A stretch of 64,000 bases of DNA from Marinobacterium stanieri (GTDB lineage: Bacteria > Pseudomonadota > Gammaproteobacteria > Pseudomonadales > Balneatricaceae), in NCBI RefSeq assembly GCF_900155945.1, contig NZ_FTMN01000003.1, positions 310,001 through 374,000 of the forward strand. The letters are read 5' to 3'. Shown here piece after piece: positions 25,351 to 37,170 of this stretch. A model generated the notes under the pieces. That model was given only the letters and a program-made list of their open reading frames with translations. It was not told where the DNA came from and made no database searches. A program made the position numbers and the translations under genes. Positions within the stretch are counted from its first letter, which is position 1; the number at the start of each line of letters is the position of its first letter.

Positions 25351-25896
25351 ATGTTGATCCACCCCGATAAATCCTGCCTGCTCGTCATTGATATTCAGGA
25401 AAAGATGGCACCCGTGATCCACCAGGCCGATGAAGTCATCGACAACTGCCGCTGGCTGATTGAAATTGCCAACCGCCTTGAAGTACCGGTCCTGGCGACC
25501 GAGCAATACCCTCAAGGACTGGGCTATACCCTGCCGCAACTGCGTCAGCTAATTGCCGAGGAAAACATCCTCGAAAAGATCCATTTTTCAGCCATGTCGG
25601 ATGCCGAACCCAACCGTGTGATCAATAGCGGCAAACATAATCAGGTTATTCTGGTCGGCATGGAAACCCATGTATGTGTACTGCAAACCGCCATTGAGTT
25701 GAAACAGCAGGCACGCGAAGTCTATGTTGTCGAGGACTGCGTCTCTTCTCGCAAGCCTGCCGATCGTGCGGCCGCACTGGAACGTTTCCGTCACTGTGGC
25801 ATCCATGTCGTAACCCGTGAAATGGTCGCATTTGAATGGTTACGCCGTGCTGGCACTGATACCTTCCGGGACATCAGCAAATCCTACCTGCGCTAG
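25351..25896 (+). CDS. Isochorismatase-family hydrolase
   Basis: 181 residues. Catalytic triad visible: D in LLVIDIQEKM, K in EKIHFSA, C in GMETHVCVLQT. This is the YcaC/nicotinamidase-related group of cysteine hydrolases; no isochorismate-specific partner is near, so the substrate (amide or nitrile-like) is open. GAGGA precedes the ATG. An imperfect stem-loop at 25199-25242 after lldD separates it from the lactate genes, and the 40-bp palindrome separates it from aacS. Confidence 0.87.
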   Translation: MLIHPDKSCLLVIDIQEKMAPVIHQADEVIDNCRWLIEIANRLEVPVLATEQYPQGLGYTLPQLRQLIAEENILEKIHFSAMSDAEPNRVINSGKHNQVILVGMETHVCVLQTAIELKQQAREVYVVEDCVSSRKPADRAAALERFRHCGIHVVTREMVAFEWLRRAGTDTFRDISKSYLR

Positions 25897-25940
25897 CAAA
25901 TATCAGTATTTTCCCTAGGTCCTCTTGACTCCCCTCTCCA

Positions 25941-25980
25941 TATCGATGAAAGTTTACGTAAACGTAAACTTTCATCGATA
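25941..25980. promoter_or_regulatory. 40-bp perfect palindrome, candidate LiuR operator
   Basis: Arms TATCGATGAAAGTTTACG and its exact complement flank TAAA. The core AGTTTACGTAAACGTAAACT contains repeated TTTACG/CGTAAA half-sites, which resemble, from memory, the sites of LiuR, the MerR-type regulator of leucine degradation genes; aacS is a common member of that regulon. It ends 64 bp before the aacS ATG. No T-run follows, so it is not a standard terminator for the preceding gene. Confidence 0.55.
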
Positions 25981-26044
25981 GACAAGCGTTTCGCTATCTA
26001 ACGCCACTATTCTCACGAATAAGAACGACAGACAGGAGAGGTCG

Positions 26045-27994
<1,950 letters not shown>

Positions 27995-28005
27995 AGCGCA
28001 GAAAC

Positions 28006-28032
28006 ACAAGAGCCCCAAAACGGGGCTCTTGT
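28006..28032. terminator. Bidirectional terminator after aacS
   Basis: ACAAGAGCCCC and GGGGCTCTTGT pair perfectly (11 bp) across AAAAC, just beyond the aacS stop and one base before the stop of the converging cytochrome gene. Confidence 0.8.
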
Positions 28033-28350
28033 TCACTCAAAACGGTAGTATTCCTGGTTTAACCAGGCAGCAACATCTGCCACCTCATCCGGAAACCAGC
28101 CTACATCAAGGTTGGTATTACAGCCTTCCACGTAGGCTTCCAATGCGGCAATACTGCTGACCTTACGGTCATTACGCTGGTAAAAGGATGCCTGATGACA
28201 GGTTTCACAGTTGGCATCGGTATAGTGCTGGCCTTTGATCGTGCGCTCAATTGCCACATCCTGATACAGCTGCTGACCCATTTCCGGGTCTGCGGCCAAT
28301 GCCGAGGTTGCTGTCAGCGCCAGCACACCGGCCCATCTGCTTATTTTCAT
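28033..28350 (-). CDS. Small periplasmic c-type cytochrome
   Basis: 105 residues: signal peptide 1-20 (ending ALA), then one heme site CETCH preceded by YTDANCE. A distal methionine is not obvious; M25 (DPEMGQQLY) is too early. Ends in a helix DEVADVAAWLNQEYYRFE, as in class I cytochromes c. It begins 17 bp after the dsbD stop and may be co-transcribed; DsbD keeps apocytochrome cysteines reduced for heme attachment. Electron partners unknown. Confidence 0.85.
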   Translation of the reverse strand: MKISRWAGVLALTATSALAADPEMGQQLYQDVAIERTIKGQHYTDANCETCHQASFYQRNDRKVSSIAALEAYVEGCNTNLDVGWFPDEVADVAAWLNQEYYRFE

Positions 28351-28367
28351 ACACCTGCCCCAGAGCG

Positions 28368-30212
28368 TTACTGTTGAACGTAACCCACCTGAGCAATGAA
28401 GTCGTCCGGATCAATCACCCCGATCAAGGTTAACTCAGGCCTGATTTCACCATCTGCGTCATAAAAAATCAGTGCGGGCGGTCCAATTATGGAAAAGCGT
28501 TTGTACAGCGCTTTCGCTTCAGCATCGTTGGACGTTACGTCCAGCTTAATCAGTTTGAATGGTGCAAGCGACTGCTGTACCCCTGCATCACTGAAGGTAA
28601 CATAGTCCAATTCAATGCAACTGATGCACCAGTCGGCATAAAAATCGAGCATGACCGGCTGATTATTGGCTTTTGCCTGTGCCAGCAGGCGGTCCAGATC
28701 GGCTTGAGTGCTGACCATCTCGAAAGGCAATTTCTGGCTTTCAACACTTTGCGCCTGTACACCCATCACACCCTGCAACGGATAGAGAAGGCTCTTGCCG
28801 CCAGAGAGAACACCGACCAGCAATGCGCCTCCATAGAGCAACATGATGACACCAACACCTTTCCAGAAACGGTGCCAACCACTGGTCTCATGCTGCAGGC
28901 GATCCAGCGCCTTGAGATATACCGCACTGATGATGAGGATCAACGCCAGCAAGAGCATGGTGATTTCGGTCGCCAGAATACGGTCGAGCATCCACACGGC
29001 CATTAGCAACAGTACTACGCCAAATCCGGCCTTTACGCCTTCCATCCAGGCGCCGGCACGAGGCAGTAGCTTGCCTGCCGATGCACCCACCAGCAGCAGC
29101 GGAACCCCCATACCCATGGACAAGGAAAACAGCGCAGCCCCGCCCAACACCGGATCGCCACTTTGACCGATGTAGATCAGCGCCCCCGCCAGAGGTGCCG
29201 CCATACACGGCCCGACAATCAAGGCGGACAACACACCCATGATGGCAACACCGGCCAGGGTGCCGCCTTTCTGATTATGACTCAGCTTGCTCAAACGAGT
29301 CTGCAGTCCGCTGGGCAGTTGCAGGTCATAAAATCCGAACATGGCGAACGCCAGCAGCACAAACAAGCCACTGAAAGTACCGATAACCCAGGGGTTCTGC
29401 AGCGCCGCCTGAAGGTTGGCGCCAAACAGCCCGGCCAAGACACCGGCCACCGTGTAAGTCAGAGCCATTGCCAACACATAGACAAGCGAAAGCAGGAAGC
29501 CATGCAGGGTACTGGCTTTATGCCCCTGCCCTGCAATCAGGCTGGACAGGATAGGAATCATCGGCAGCACACAGGGCGTTAGCGACAGAGCCAGACCCGC
29601 CAGGAAGAATGCCCCCAGCATCAGTGTCCAGCTATCACTGGCCAGCAGACTGGCAAAGCGGTCCTGTTCGCTTGCCGGCAGCACAGGATTGCTTGCCTCA
29701 GTCGGAGCATTGGCTTGAGTATCTCCAGCCTGTTCAGGCCAGCTCAAACCTGCCGCAAGTGGCAGATCATCCACATCTACGGTTTTGGTGACAGGCGGGT
29801 AACAGACACCCCCTTCCCAGCAGCCCTGATAGGTTACCTGCAGCTGTGCTTGCTCACTGGCATCCTCTGCACGCCCGAGCAGCAAATCAACCTGCGCCTC
29901 GTTATGGTAAACCTCTACCCGACCGAAAAGCGGGTCGTCCTTCATGTCACCGGAAATATCACGGCGCTCTACCAGCTCAACACCATCCGGCGGAGTCACC
30001 TCTATGCGCTCACGGTAAAGGTAATAATCCGGCTGAACTTCCCATACCAGGCGGGTAATACCCTCCGCTGGCACCTCAACACGCAGGCGAAAAGCGTCTT
30101 CAACGTCCAAGGGACCATCATTGCTCGCACCCGAGCCAAACAGGCTTGCCGCAGCAGGCCCTGAAAACAGGCTTAGCAATATTAGAGGCATTAAAAACAG
30201 GCGTATAAACAA
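28368..30212 (-). CDS. dsbD: Thiol:disulfide interchange protein DsbD
   Basis: 614 residues; carries reducing power from cytoplasmic thioredoxin to the periplasm. Signal peptide 1-21; alpha domain with the redox pair C131/C137 (YQGCWEGGVCYPP); eight-helix domain with C214 (TPCVLPM) and C336 (GPCMAAP); thioredoxin-like gamma domain with C529-x-x-C532 (DWCISC). TTG at 30212 is chosen as start: AAGGA lies 8 nt ahead and the signal peptide begins there. Earlier in-frame codons would add 41 residues without a signal character. The linker 160-180 is long and Ala/Pro rich. Confidence 0.94.
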   Translation of the reverse strand: MFIRLFLMPLILLSLFSGPAAASLFGSGASNDGPLDVEDAFRLRVEVPAEGITRLVWEVQPDYYLYRERIEVTPPDGVELVERRDISGDMKDDPLFGRVEVYHNEAQVDLLLGRAEDASEQAQLQVTYQGCWEGGVCYPPVTKTVDVDDLPLAAGLSWPEQAGDTQANAPTEASNPVLPASEQDRFASLLASDSWTLMLGAFFLAGLALSLTPCVLPMIPILSSLIAGQGHKASTLHGFLLSLVYVLAMALTYTVAGVLAGLFGANLQAALQNPWVIGTFSGLFVLLAFAMFGFYDLQLPSGLQTRLSKLSHNQKGGTLAGVAIMGVLSALIVGPCMAAPLAGALIYIGQSGDPVLGGAALFSLSMGMGVPLLLVGASAGKLLPRAGAWMEGVKAGFGVVLLLMAVWMLDRILATEITMLLLALILIISAVYLKALDRLQHETSGWHRFWKGVGVIMLLYGGALLVGVLSGGKSLLYPLQGVMGVQAQSVESQKLPFEMVSTQADLDRLLAQAKANNQPVMLDFYADWCISCIELDYVTFSDAGVQQSLAPFKLIKLDVTSNDAEAKALYKRFSIIGPPALIFYDADGEIRPELTLIGVIDPDDFIAQVGYVQQ

Positions 30213-30431
30213 GCTGGTTTTCCTTATCCTGACACTAACACTCACTCTGTGACCCGACAGCTGGCAAATCGTTCTGCCTGCCTTGAATAAGTTTACCACC
30301 TCCATTGCCCTGAAACCGCCCGGTACTAACACCAACAGGCACTTATAACCAAAGCATTGATGTGGTAAAACAGAATTAATCGGCTCACAAGAAGCCGGTC
30401 TCAGCTACCAAGCCGCTGTCAGGACAATACG

Positions 30432-31499
30432 ATGACCGATACACGTGTAGAAGATCTTAATATCGAATCCAATGTTCGCCTGGTTACCCCGGAAGAACTC
30501 AAGGCCAAAATGCCCATCACGGAAGCAGCCGCCGCAACCGTTATGGAAGGCCGCCAGGTAATCAAGGACATTCTGGACCGCAAGGACAAGCGTCTGTTTG
30601 TTGTTGTCGGCCCCTGCTCCATCCATGACCCGGAAGCCGCTCTGGCATATGGCCGCAAGCTCAAGGCCCTGGCGGACGAGGTTAAGGACAGTCTGTATCT
30701 GGTTATGCGTGTCTATTTTGAAAAGCCCCGTACAACCGTGGGCTGGAAAGGCCTGATTAATGATCCGCATCTGAACGACTCCTTCGACATCGAAGAAGGC
30801 CTGCATATTTCCCGTAAGCTGCTGATTGACCTGTCAGAGATGGGTCTGCCGCTGGCCACTGAGGCACTGGACCCGATTTCTCCCCAGTACATGCAGGATC
30901 TGATCAGCTGGTCTGCTATCGGCGCACGTACCACTGAATCCCAGACGCACCGTGAAATGTCCTCCGGCCTGTCTTGTGCGGTCGGCTTCAAGAACGGTAC
31001 CGATGGCGGTCTGGACGTTGCTGTGAATGCGATGAAGTCCGTTAGCCACCCGCACAACTTCCTGGGTATCAACGGTAATGGCGAAGTTTCCATGGTCCGC
31101 ACCCGTGGTAACGCTTACGGCCATGTTGTACTTCGTGGCGGTAACGGCAAGCCCAACTATGATTCTGTCAGCGTTAAACTGTGCGAACAGGCACTGGAAA
31201 AAGCCGGACAGCAGAGCAACATCATGGTTGACTGCAGCCACGCCAACTCCAACAAGGACCCTGCCCTGCAGCCGCTGGTTGCAGAGAACGTTTCCAACCA
31301 GATTCTGGAAGGCAACAAATCCATTGTCGGCCTGATGATCGAAAGCAACCTGGAATGGGGCAATCAATCCATTCCTGATGATCTGTCACAGCTGAAATAC
31401 GGTGTATCGGTTACCGATGCCTGCATCGATTGGGATGCAACCGAAACCTGCCTGCGTGATATGGCTGACCGCCTGAAATCACCGCTGGCCAGCCGCTAA
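30432..31499 (+). CDS. DAHP synthase, class I
   Basis: 355 residues; condenses PEP and erythrose-4-phosphate, the first step of the shikimate pathway. Matches the AroF/AroG/AroH type: VVVGPCSIHD, MRVYFEKPRTTVGWKGL, ARTTESQTHREMSSGLS, GFKNGTDGG, IMVDCSHANSNK (metal His). Which aromatic amino acid inhibits it cannot be told with confidence, so no symbol is given. Divergent to dsbD, with a 219-bp gap in which I see nothing diagnostic. Confidence 0.95.
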   Translation: MTDTRVEDLNIESNVRLVTPEELKAKMPITEAAAATVMEGRQVIKDILDRKDKRLFVVVGPCSIHDPEAALAYGRKLKALADEVKDSLYLVMRVYFEKPRTTVGWKGLINDPHLNDSFDIEEGLHISRKLLIDLSEMGLPLATEALDPISPQYMQDLISWSAIGARTTESQTHREMSSGLSCAVGFKNGTDGGLDVAVNAMKSVSHPHNFLGINGNGEVSMVRTRGNAYGHVVLRGGNGKPNYDSVSVKLCEQALEKAGQQSNIMVDCSHANSNKDPALQPLVAENVSNQILEGNKSIVGLMIESNLEWGNQSIPDDLSQLKYGVSVTDACIDWDATETCLRDMADRLKSPLASR

Positions 31500-31506
31500 A
31501 ACCGGC

Positions 31507-31535
31507 TGCGGAGTCCTGAGCTTCAGGACTCCGCA
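31507..31535. terminator. Stem-loop at convergent ends of DAHP synthase and diguanylate cyclase genes
   Basis: TGCGGAGTCCTGA and TCAGGACTCCGCA form a perfect 13-bp stem with a 3-nt loop. It overlaps the stop of the converging gene at 31523. A T-rich run (CTCTTCTTTTTC) follows on the plus strand. Confidence 0.7.
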
Positions 31536-32911
31536 ATCACCTCTTCTTTTTCACCTGCAGCTTCCAGCGCCTTTTTCTCTCGTTTTCGCTCATACATGCG
31601 GGCGTCTGCAAGATTCATCAATTCATCAGCGGTCTGCACTTCAGTCGGGAAAATGGCATAGCCCACACTGGCAGAAATAGTGATTTCGATATCATCAATC
31701 TTGAATGGCTCCGCCATCAAAGCCTCGAACTTGCCAGCCAGCTTGCCTGCACCCTCTCCACCCATAGAAGGCAACAGAAGAATAAATTCATCTCCCCCGT
31801 TGCGCGCCAACGAGTCTGACTGACGCACCTGCATCCGTAGCCTTTTAGCTGCTTGCCTCAGCAGCTCATCACCCACATGGTGACCGTGCGTATCGTTCAC
31901 TTCCTTGAAGTGGTTCAAGTCGATGAACAGTAATGCAAAGCCCTGACCGGTGCGGGGATGCAGGGCAGCCAGCTGCTCCATTTTATGCATCAGAGAGCGG
32001 CGATTATCACAGCCCGTCAGCGAGTCAGTGAGCGACTGTGTCAGCGCAAAGCGATAAAGCTGATACATGATGATCAAGGCAAGGCACAGAAACAAAGGCA
32101 ACGCCCAGGACAGGACTCTGAGCCAAACCAGTGATATACGGGTATCGGTTGCCTGCGATGCCGCTATCACCCAGGACCCATCGGGGAAATAGATCTCAAG
32201 CTTGGCAAGTGCGTCAGAAAAAGTATCTTCACGACCAAAGAAGAGCTCGCCCTGCCCCCCTGCTCCATCCTTGCCACGAATGGCAATGGCAAACTCACCG
32301 ATCTGCTCGGAAAGCCCAACACTTTCCAGCAAACCGTCGTAATCAATAACAACCGAAGACAACCCCCAATATCGAGAGTCTGCGCCATCAAGAGTGAAGA
32401 TGGGTGTGCGTCCGATAAGACCACGTCCACCCTGCACCAGATTGACAGGCCCGGCCAACGTCATCTCCCCGGTTTTCATCGCTCTTTCAACAGCAGGCCA
32501 TTGAGAAGAAACCTTGCGATAATCCAGACCCAACGCTTTTTCGTTACCGGACAACGGGAAAACGAACCGAATCACGTTATCAGGCGCCAGGCCTATGTTG
32601 CGAACCAGGGGAGCTTCCTTGACGATCTCTTTGGAGATGTCATACCAGCGCTGCATATCCTCTTGAGGATTGACCGCGATATAAGTACTGAGCGTGGATG
32701 ATAGATACAGGACTGAATTGATACGGCTTTCCAGCTCGGCCCGTTTCTGCGACAGCATACCTACGGCTTCAACCTGCTGTATCTGTGTGACACGCTGCTC
32801 TGCTTGTCGGACAACATAGCCGCCGAGTAACAACAGGCAAAGTGTGAGTGCTGCGATCAGCGAGTAAGCGATAGCCGGGGACGGGCCAGTGCGGATTAGC
32901 TTACGGACCAT
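31523..32911 (-). CDS. Membrane diguanylate cyclase with periplasmic sensor
   Basis: 462 residues. Transmembrane helix at about 13-33, a periplasmic CHASE-like sensor (about 45-255, ending SWVIAASQATDTR), second helix at about 265-288, and a GGDEF domain (motif intact near residue 372). An RQSD inhibitory site lies five residues ahead of it. No EAL domain, so it only makes c-di-GMP. Single gene. In this window it adds to the GGDEF/EAL protein at 10646 and the PilZ receptor at 60908. Confidence 0.92.
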   Translation of the reverse strand: MVRKLIRTGPSPAIAYSLIAALTLCLLLLGGYVVRQAEQRVTQIQQVEAVGMLSQKRAELESRINSVLYLSSTLSTYIAVNPQEDMQRWYDISKEIVKEAPLVRNIGLAPDNVIRFVFPLSGNEKALGLDYRKVSSQWPAVERAMKTGEMTLAGPVNLVQGGRGLIGRTPIFTLDGADSRYWGLSSVVIDYDGLLESVGLSEQIGEFAIAIRGKDGAGGQGELFFGREDTFSDALAKLEIYFPDGSWVIAASQATDTRISLVWLRVLSWALPLFLCLALIIMYQLYRFALTQSLTDSLTGCDNRRSLMHKMEQLAALHPRTGQGFALLFIDLNHFKEVNDTHGHHVGDELLRQAAKRLRMQVRQSDSLARNGGDEFILLLPSMGGEGAGKLAGKFEALMAEPFKIDDIEITISASVGYAIFPTEVQTADELMNLADARMYERKREKKALEAAGEKEEVIAES

Positions 32912-33004
32912 TGGGTATAATCACTCAATCGGTACAATTCCTGTATCAGTTTACGCTATCAGGTCCTTTGCTGTCCGTAAAAATAAACACTTATGACATA
33001 AAGT

Positions 33005-33032
33005 AGCAGGCCCGGCATGTGCCGGGCCTGCT
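33005..33032 (-). terminator. Stem-loop beyond prpF, end of prp operon
   Basis: AGCAGGCCCGGCA and TGCCGGGCCTGCT pair perfectly, 26 bp beyond the prpF stop. On the minus strand TACTTTATG follows, a poor T-run. Confidence 0.65.
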
Positions 33033-33057
33033 CCAGTCACGCTACAAAGCGGTCTGA

Positions 33058-34236
33058 TTAGAAGGTATCACCCGGTACTCGCACGGTACCTTCCATCAGG
33101 ACACGAGCACTGCGACTCATAACGGCTTTTTTAGCCGTCCATTCACCCTGAAGTTCTTCGGCAGCTGCACCGACTTTCAAGGTGCCAGAAGGATGGCCAA
33201 AGGTCACCGCATCACGCGGGCCGCCCCCCGCCGCCAAATTAACCAGAGTCCCCGGCACAGCCGCCGCCGTCGCAATCGCAACCGAGGCTGTTCCCATCAT
33301 GGCATGGTGCAGCTTACCCATGGACAAGGCACGTACACAGACATCGATGTCATTTACACTGATCTGCTTGCCGCTGGAGGCTTCATAGTCAGTCGCCGGC
33401 GCTACAAAGGCAATTTTAGGCGTGTGCTGACGCGCAACAGCCTCTTCAATGTCCTTGATCAGGCCCATCTTGACGGCACCGTAGGCACGCATGGTTTCGA
33501 AACGTGCCAGAGCTTCTGCGTTGCCGTTGATGTCTTTCTGCAGTTCGGTCCCGGTATAACCGATATCGGCCGCATTAACGAAAATAGTCGGGATACCGGC
33601 GTTGATCATGGTCGCCTTGAAAGTACCTACTCCTGGTACTTCCAGATCATCGACCAGATTACCGGTAGGGAACATGGAGCCCTCACCATCGGCCGGGTCC
33701 ATGAACTCGATCACCACTTCGGCGGCCGGGAAAGTAACACCATCCAGTTCGAAATCACCGGTTTCCTGCACCTCACCATTGGTGATCGGCACATGAGCGA
33801 TAATCGTTTTCTGGATATTCTTCTGCCAGATGCGAACGGTGCAGATACCGTTCTCAGGGATACGATCCGCATCAACCAGGCCACCACTGATGGCGAACGC
33901 TCCCACAGCGGCAGTCAGGTTGCCACAGTTGCCTGACCAGTCCACGAACGCCTTGTTGATCGCTACCTGACCAAACAGGTAGTCAACATCGTGATCGGGC
34001 TGAGTACTTTTATCGAGAATGACGGTCTTGGAGGTAGACGATGTAGCACCGCCCATACCGTCGATCTGCTGACCATAGGGATCGGGGCTGCCGATCACAC
34101 GCATCAGCAGTTTGTCACGGGCTTCACCGGGCTCCTGACAGGCTTCCGGCAGGTCCTCACGACGGAAGAAAACGCCTTTACTGGTACCGCCACGGATATA
34201 GGTGGCCGGTACTTTGATCTGGGGAACACTGGACAT
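33058..34236 (-). CDS. prpF: 2-methylaconitate cis-trans isomerase PrpF
   Basis: 392 residues, full length. Diaminopimelate-epimerase-like fold with N-terminal VPATYIRGGTSKGVFFRREDLP, DPYGQQIDGMGGATSSTSKT, SGNCGNL (active cysteine) and late GHPSGTL. It converts the trans-2-methylaconitate formed by AcnD to the cis isomer used by aconitase. Last gene of the operon, separated from acnD by 236 bp that carry a GTTGCC/GGCAAC stem and the direct repeat CCATGGACGG twice. Confidence 0.96.
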   Translation of the reverse strand: MSSVPQIKVPATYIRGGTSKGVFFRREDLPEACQEPGEARDKLLMRVIGSPDPYGQQIDGMGGATSSTSKTVILDKSTQPDHDVDYLFGQVAINKAFVDWSGNCGNLTAAVGAFAISGGLVDADRIPENGICTVRIWQKNIQKTIIAHVPITNGEVQETGDFELDGVTFPAAEVVIEFMDPADGEGSMFPTGNLVDDLEVPGVGTFKATMINAGIPTIFVNAADIGYTGTELQKDINGNAEALARFETMRAYGAVKMGLIKDIEEAVARQHTPKIAFVAPATDYEASSGKQISVNDIDVCVRALSMGKLHHAMMGTASVAIATAAAVPGTLVNLAAGGGPRDAVTFGHPSGTLKVGAAAEELQGEWTAKKAVMSRSARVLMEGTVRVPGDTF

Positions 34237-34472
34237 GTAAATGCTCCAAAAATAAGTCGGTTACCGGATACAGAAGAGCCAAAAGGAACTTAAAGACGGG
34301 ACGGGGTGTGGCTGCAGCGGACCGTCTGTTGCCATGGACGGCAACAACGAGCCCCATGGACGGGTTTACGGCGTGTCCGATGCAGTTACATCCCGGCACG
34401 GTAGCTGCACCTGCTCCGGGAAATACCCGAGCCAGCAGTGCCGGCCCGGGGTATATCAGTGGAATTGCGGAA

Positions 34473-37088
34473 TCAGGCAGCGCCTTCAGCCTGCAGGAAC
34501 TCCTTGGCGAAACGCTGCAGAACACCACCGTACTTGTAGGTTTCCACCTCCGCAGCAGTATCCAGACGGCAGATTACCGGCACTTCAACGGATTCACCGT
34601 TGGCACGGTTCACTACCAGCGTCAGCTCAGCACCTGGTGCGATCTCACCTTTCACATCGTAGGTCTCGGTACCGTCGATGTTATAAGTGTGGCGAGTCTC
34701 GCCTTCCTTGAACTGCATCGGCAGTACGCCCATGCCGACCAGGTTGGTGCGGTGGATACGCTCGAAGCCTTCAGCCACAATCGCTTCCACACCGGCAAGA
34801 CGAACACCCTTGGCGGCCCAGTCACGTGACGAGCCCTGACCGTAGTCAGCACCGGCAACAATGATCAGGTTCTGCTTACGATTCATGTAGGCTTCGATCA
34901 CTTCCCACATGCGCATCTGCTGACCTTCCGGCTCCAGGCGCGCCAGGGAGCCCTGAATCACCTCACCGTTGTCATCACGACACATTTCGTTCAACAGTTT
35001 CGGGTTGGCGAAGGTTGCACGCTGAGCTGTCAGGTGGTCACCACGGTGAGTCGCGTAGGAGTTGAAGTCCTCCTCCGGCAGGCCCATCTTGGCCAGGTAT
35101 TCACCGGCTGCAGAGCTGGCCAGAATAGCGTTGGACGGTGACAGGTGGTCGGTCGTGATGTTGTCACCCAGTACCGCCAGCGGACGCATGCCCGTCAGGG
35201 TACGTTCACCGGCCAGCGCACCTTCCCAGTACGGCGGACGACGGATGTAAGTGGACATTTCACGCCAGTCGTACAGCGGGCTTTCCGCTTCTTCAACCTG
35301 ACCCAGGTCGAACATCGGGATGTAGACCTGCTTGAACTGTTCCGGCTTAACGCTTTCCTTGACGATCGCATCGATCTCTTCGTCCGACGGCCACAGATCC
35401 TTCAGGGTAACGGGGTTACCGTTCTGATCGGTGCCCAGCACATCCTTCTCGATGTCGAAACGCACGGTACCAGCGATGGCGTAAGCGACAACCAGCGGCG
35501 GAGACGCCAGGAACGCCTGTTTGGCGTACGGGTGGATACGGCCATCGAAGTTACGGTTACCGGACAGTACGGCAGTTGCGTACAGGTCGCGATCGATGAT
35601 TTCCTGCTGGATCTTCGGATCCAGAGCGCCAGACATGCCGTTACAGGTGGTGCAGGCATAAGCGACGATACCGAAGCCCAGCTTTTCAAGCTCCGGCAAC
35701 AGGCCCGCTTCTTCCAGATACAGACGCGCAACCTTGGAGCCCGGTGCAAATGATGATTTCACCCAGGGCTTACGGATCAGACCCAGCTCGTTAGCCTTCT
35801 TGGCTACCAGGCCGGCTGCGACCACGTTGCGCGGGTTGGACGTATTGGTACAAGACGTAATCGCGGCGATGATGACGGCGCCATCAGGCAGCAGGCCTTC
35901 TTCCTCTTCCTTGCGCGCGGCAGCCAGCATGTCTTCATCGGCAATACCGCGATCATGCAGTGCAGACGTCGGCAGACGACGGTGCGGGTTGGACGGACCT
36001 GCCAGGTTACGCTCAACAGAGGACAGATCGAAAGTCAGTACACGTTCGTATTCTGCCGTTTTCAGGTCATCAGCCCAAAGGCCGGTTTCCTTGGCGTACT
36101 GTTCAACCAGAGCAACCTGCTCAGGTTCACGGCCAGTCAGCTTCAGGTAGTCGATGGTCTGGCCATCGATGTAGAACATCGCCGCAGTGGCACCGTATTC
36201 CGGTGTCATGTTGGAGATAGTGGCACGGTCACCAATGGTCAGGCTGTCGGCACCTTCGCCGAAGAATTCCAGATAAGCACCGACCACACGCTCCTTACGC
36301 AGGAACTCGGTGATCGCCAGTACAATGTCGGTTGCAGTGATGCCCGGTTTGCGCTCACCAGTCAGCTCAACACCCACGATATCCGGCAGACGCATCATGG
36401 AAGGATGGCCCAGCATAACGGTTTCCGCTTCCAGGCCACCTACACCGATAGCGATAACACCCAGCGCATCTACGTGCGGTGTATGGGAATCGGTACCGAC
36501 ACAGGTATCCGGGAAAGCTACACCATCACGCGCCTGGATCACCGGAGACATTTTCTCCAGGTTGATCTGGTGCATGATGCCGTTACCCGCCGGGATTACA
36601 TCGACATTTTTGAACGCAGTCTTGGTCCAGTCGATGAAGTGGAAACGGTCTTCGTTACGACGGTCTTCAATGGCACGGTTTTTATCGAACGCATCCGGGT
36701 CAAAGCCCGGCGCTTCAACGGCCAGAGAGTGGTCAACAATCAGCTGAGTCGGTACGACCGGGTTTACTTTTGCCGGGTCACCGCCCTTTTCAGCAATCGC
36801 ATCACGCAGACCCGCCAGGTCCACCAGAGCCGTCTGACCCAGGATGTCATGGCAAACTACACGTGCCGGATACCAGGGGAAATCCAGGTCGCGCTTGCGC
36901 TCGATCAGCTGCTTCAGCGAATCGGTCAGGGCTTCCGGGGCACAGCGGCGTACCAGCTGCTCAGCCAGTACACGTGAAGTGTACGGCAGTTTGGCGTAGG
37001 CACCGGGCTCGATTGCTTCAACTGCCGCGCGGGTGTCGAAGTAATCCAGGTCGGTACCGTTCAAAGATTTACGAAATTCAGTATTCAT
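34473..37088 (-). CDS. acnD: Fe/S-dependent 2-methylisocitrate dehydratase AcnD
   Basis: 871 residues, typical of AcnD rather than AcnA (about 890-910). The 4Fe-4S cysteines appear in ITSCTNTSNPRN and ACTTCNGMSG. Other aconitase marks: GTDSHTPHVDALGVIAIGVGG, the SGNRNF region, and GADYGQGSSRDWAAKGV at the C-terminal swivel domain. Acts with PrpF to dehydrate 2-methylcitrate. Third step gene in the operon. Ribosome site is weak; ATG at 37088 gives the conserved start MNTEFRKSL. Confidence 0.96.
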   Translation of the reverse strand: MNTEFRKSLNGTDLDYFDTRAAVEAIEPGAYAKLPYTSRVLAEQLVRRCAPEALTDSLKQLIERKRDLDFPWYPARVVCHDILGQTALVDLAGLRDAIAEKGGDPAKVNPVVPTQLIVDHSLAVEAPGFDPDAFDKNRAIEDRRNEDRFHFIDWTKTAFKNVDVIPAGNGIMHQINLEKMSPVIQARDGVAFPDTCVGTDSHTPHVDALGVIAIGVGGLEAETVMLGHPSMMRLPDIVGVELTGERKPGITATDIVLAITEFLRKERVVGAYLEFFGEGADSLTIGDRATISNMTPEYGATAAMFYIDGQTIDYLKLTGREPEQVALVEQYAKETGLWADDLKTAEYERVLTFDLSSVERNLAGPSNPHRRLPTSALHDRGIADEDMLAAARKEEEEGLLPDGAVIIAAITSCTNTSNPRNVVAAGLVAKKANELGLIRKPWVKSSFAPGSKVARLYLEEAGLLPELEKLGFGIVAYACTTCNGMSGALDPKIQQEIIDRDLYATAVLSGNRNFDGRIHPYAKQAFLASPPLVVAYAIAGTVRFDIEKDVLGTDQNGNPVTLKDLWPSDEEIDAIVKESVKPEQFKQVYIPMFDLGQVEEAESPLYDWREMSTYIRRPPYWEGALAGERTLTGMRPLAVLGDNITTDHLSPSNAILASSAAGEYLAKMGLPEEDFNSYATHRGDHLTAQRATFANPKLLNEMCRDDNGEVIQGSLARLEPEGQQMRMWEVIEAYMNRKQNLIIVAGADYGQGSSRDWAAKGVRLAGVEAIVAEGFERIHRTNLVGMGVLPMQFKEGETRHTYNIDGTETYDVKGEIAPGAELTLVVNRANGESVEVPVICRLDTAAEVETYKYGGVLQRFAKEFLQAEGAA

Positions 37089-37170
37089 GGCGTCGGGAGT
37101 CCATCGAGTAGGTGTTCATTGACGCGGGCCTGGGAGCGCAGTGCGCTTAGCCTTTATCCCGAGGAGCGAT

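Noticed and set aside
35955-36977. 340-codon plus-strand frame opposite acnD
   Set aside because: Antisense shadow; no family resemblance.
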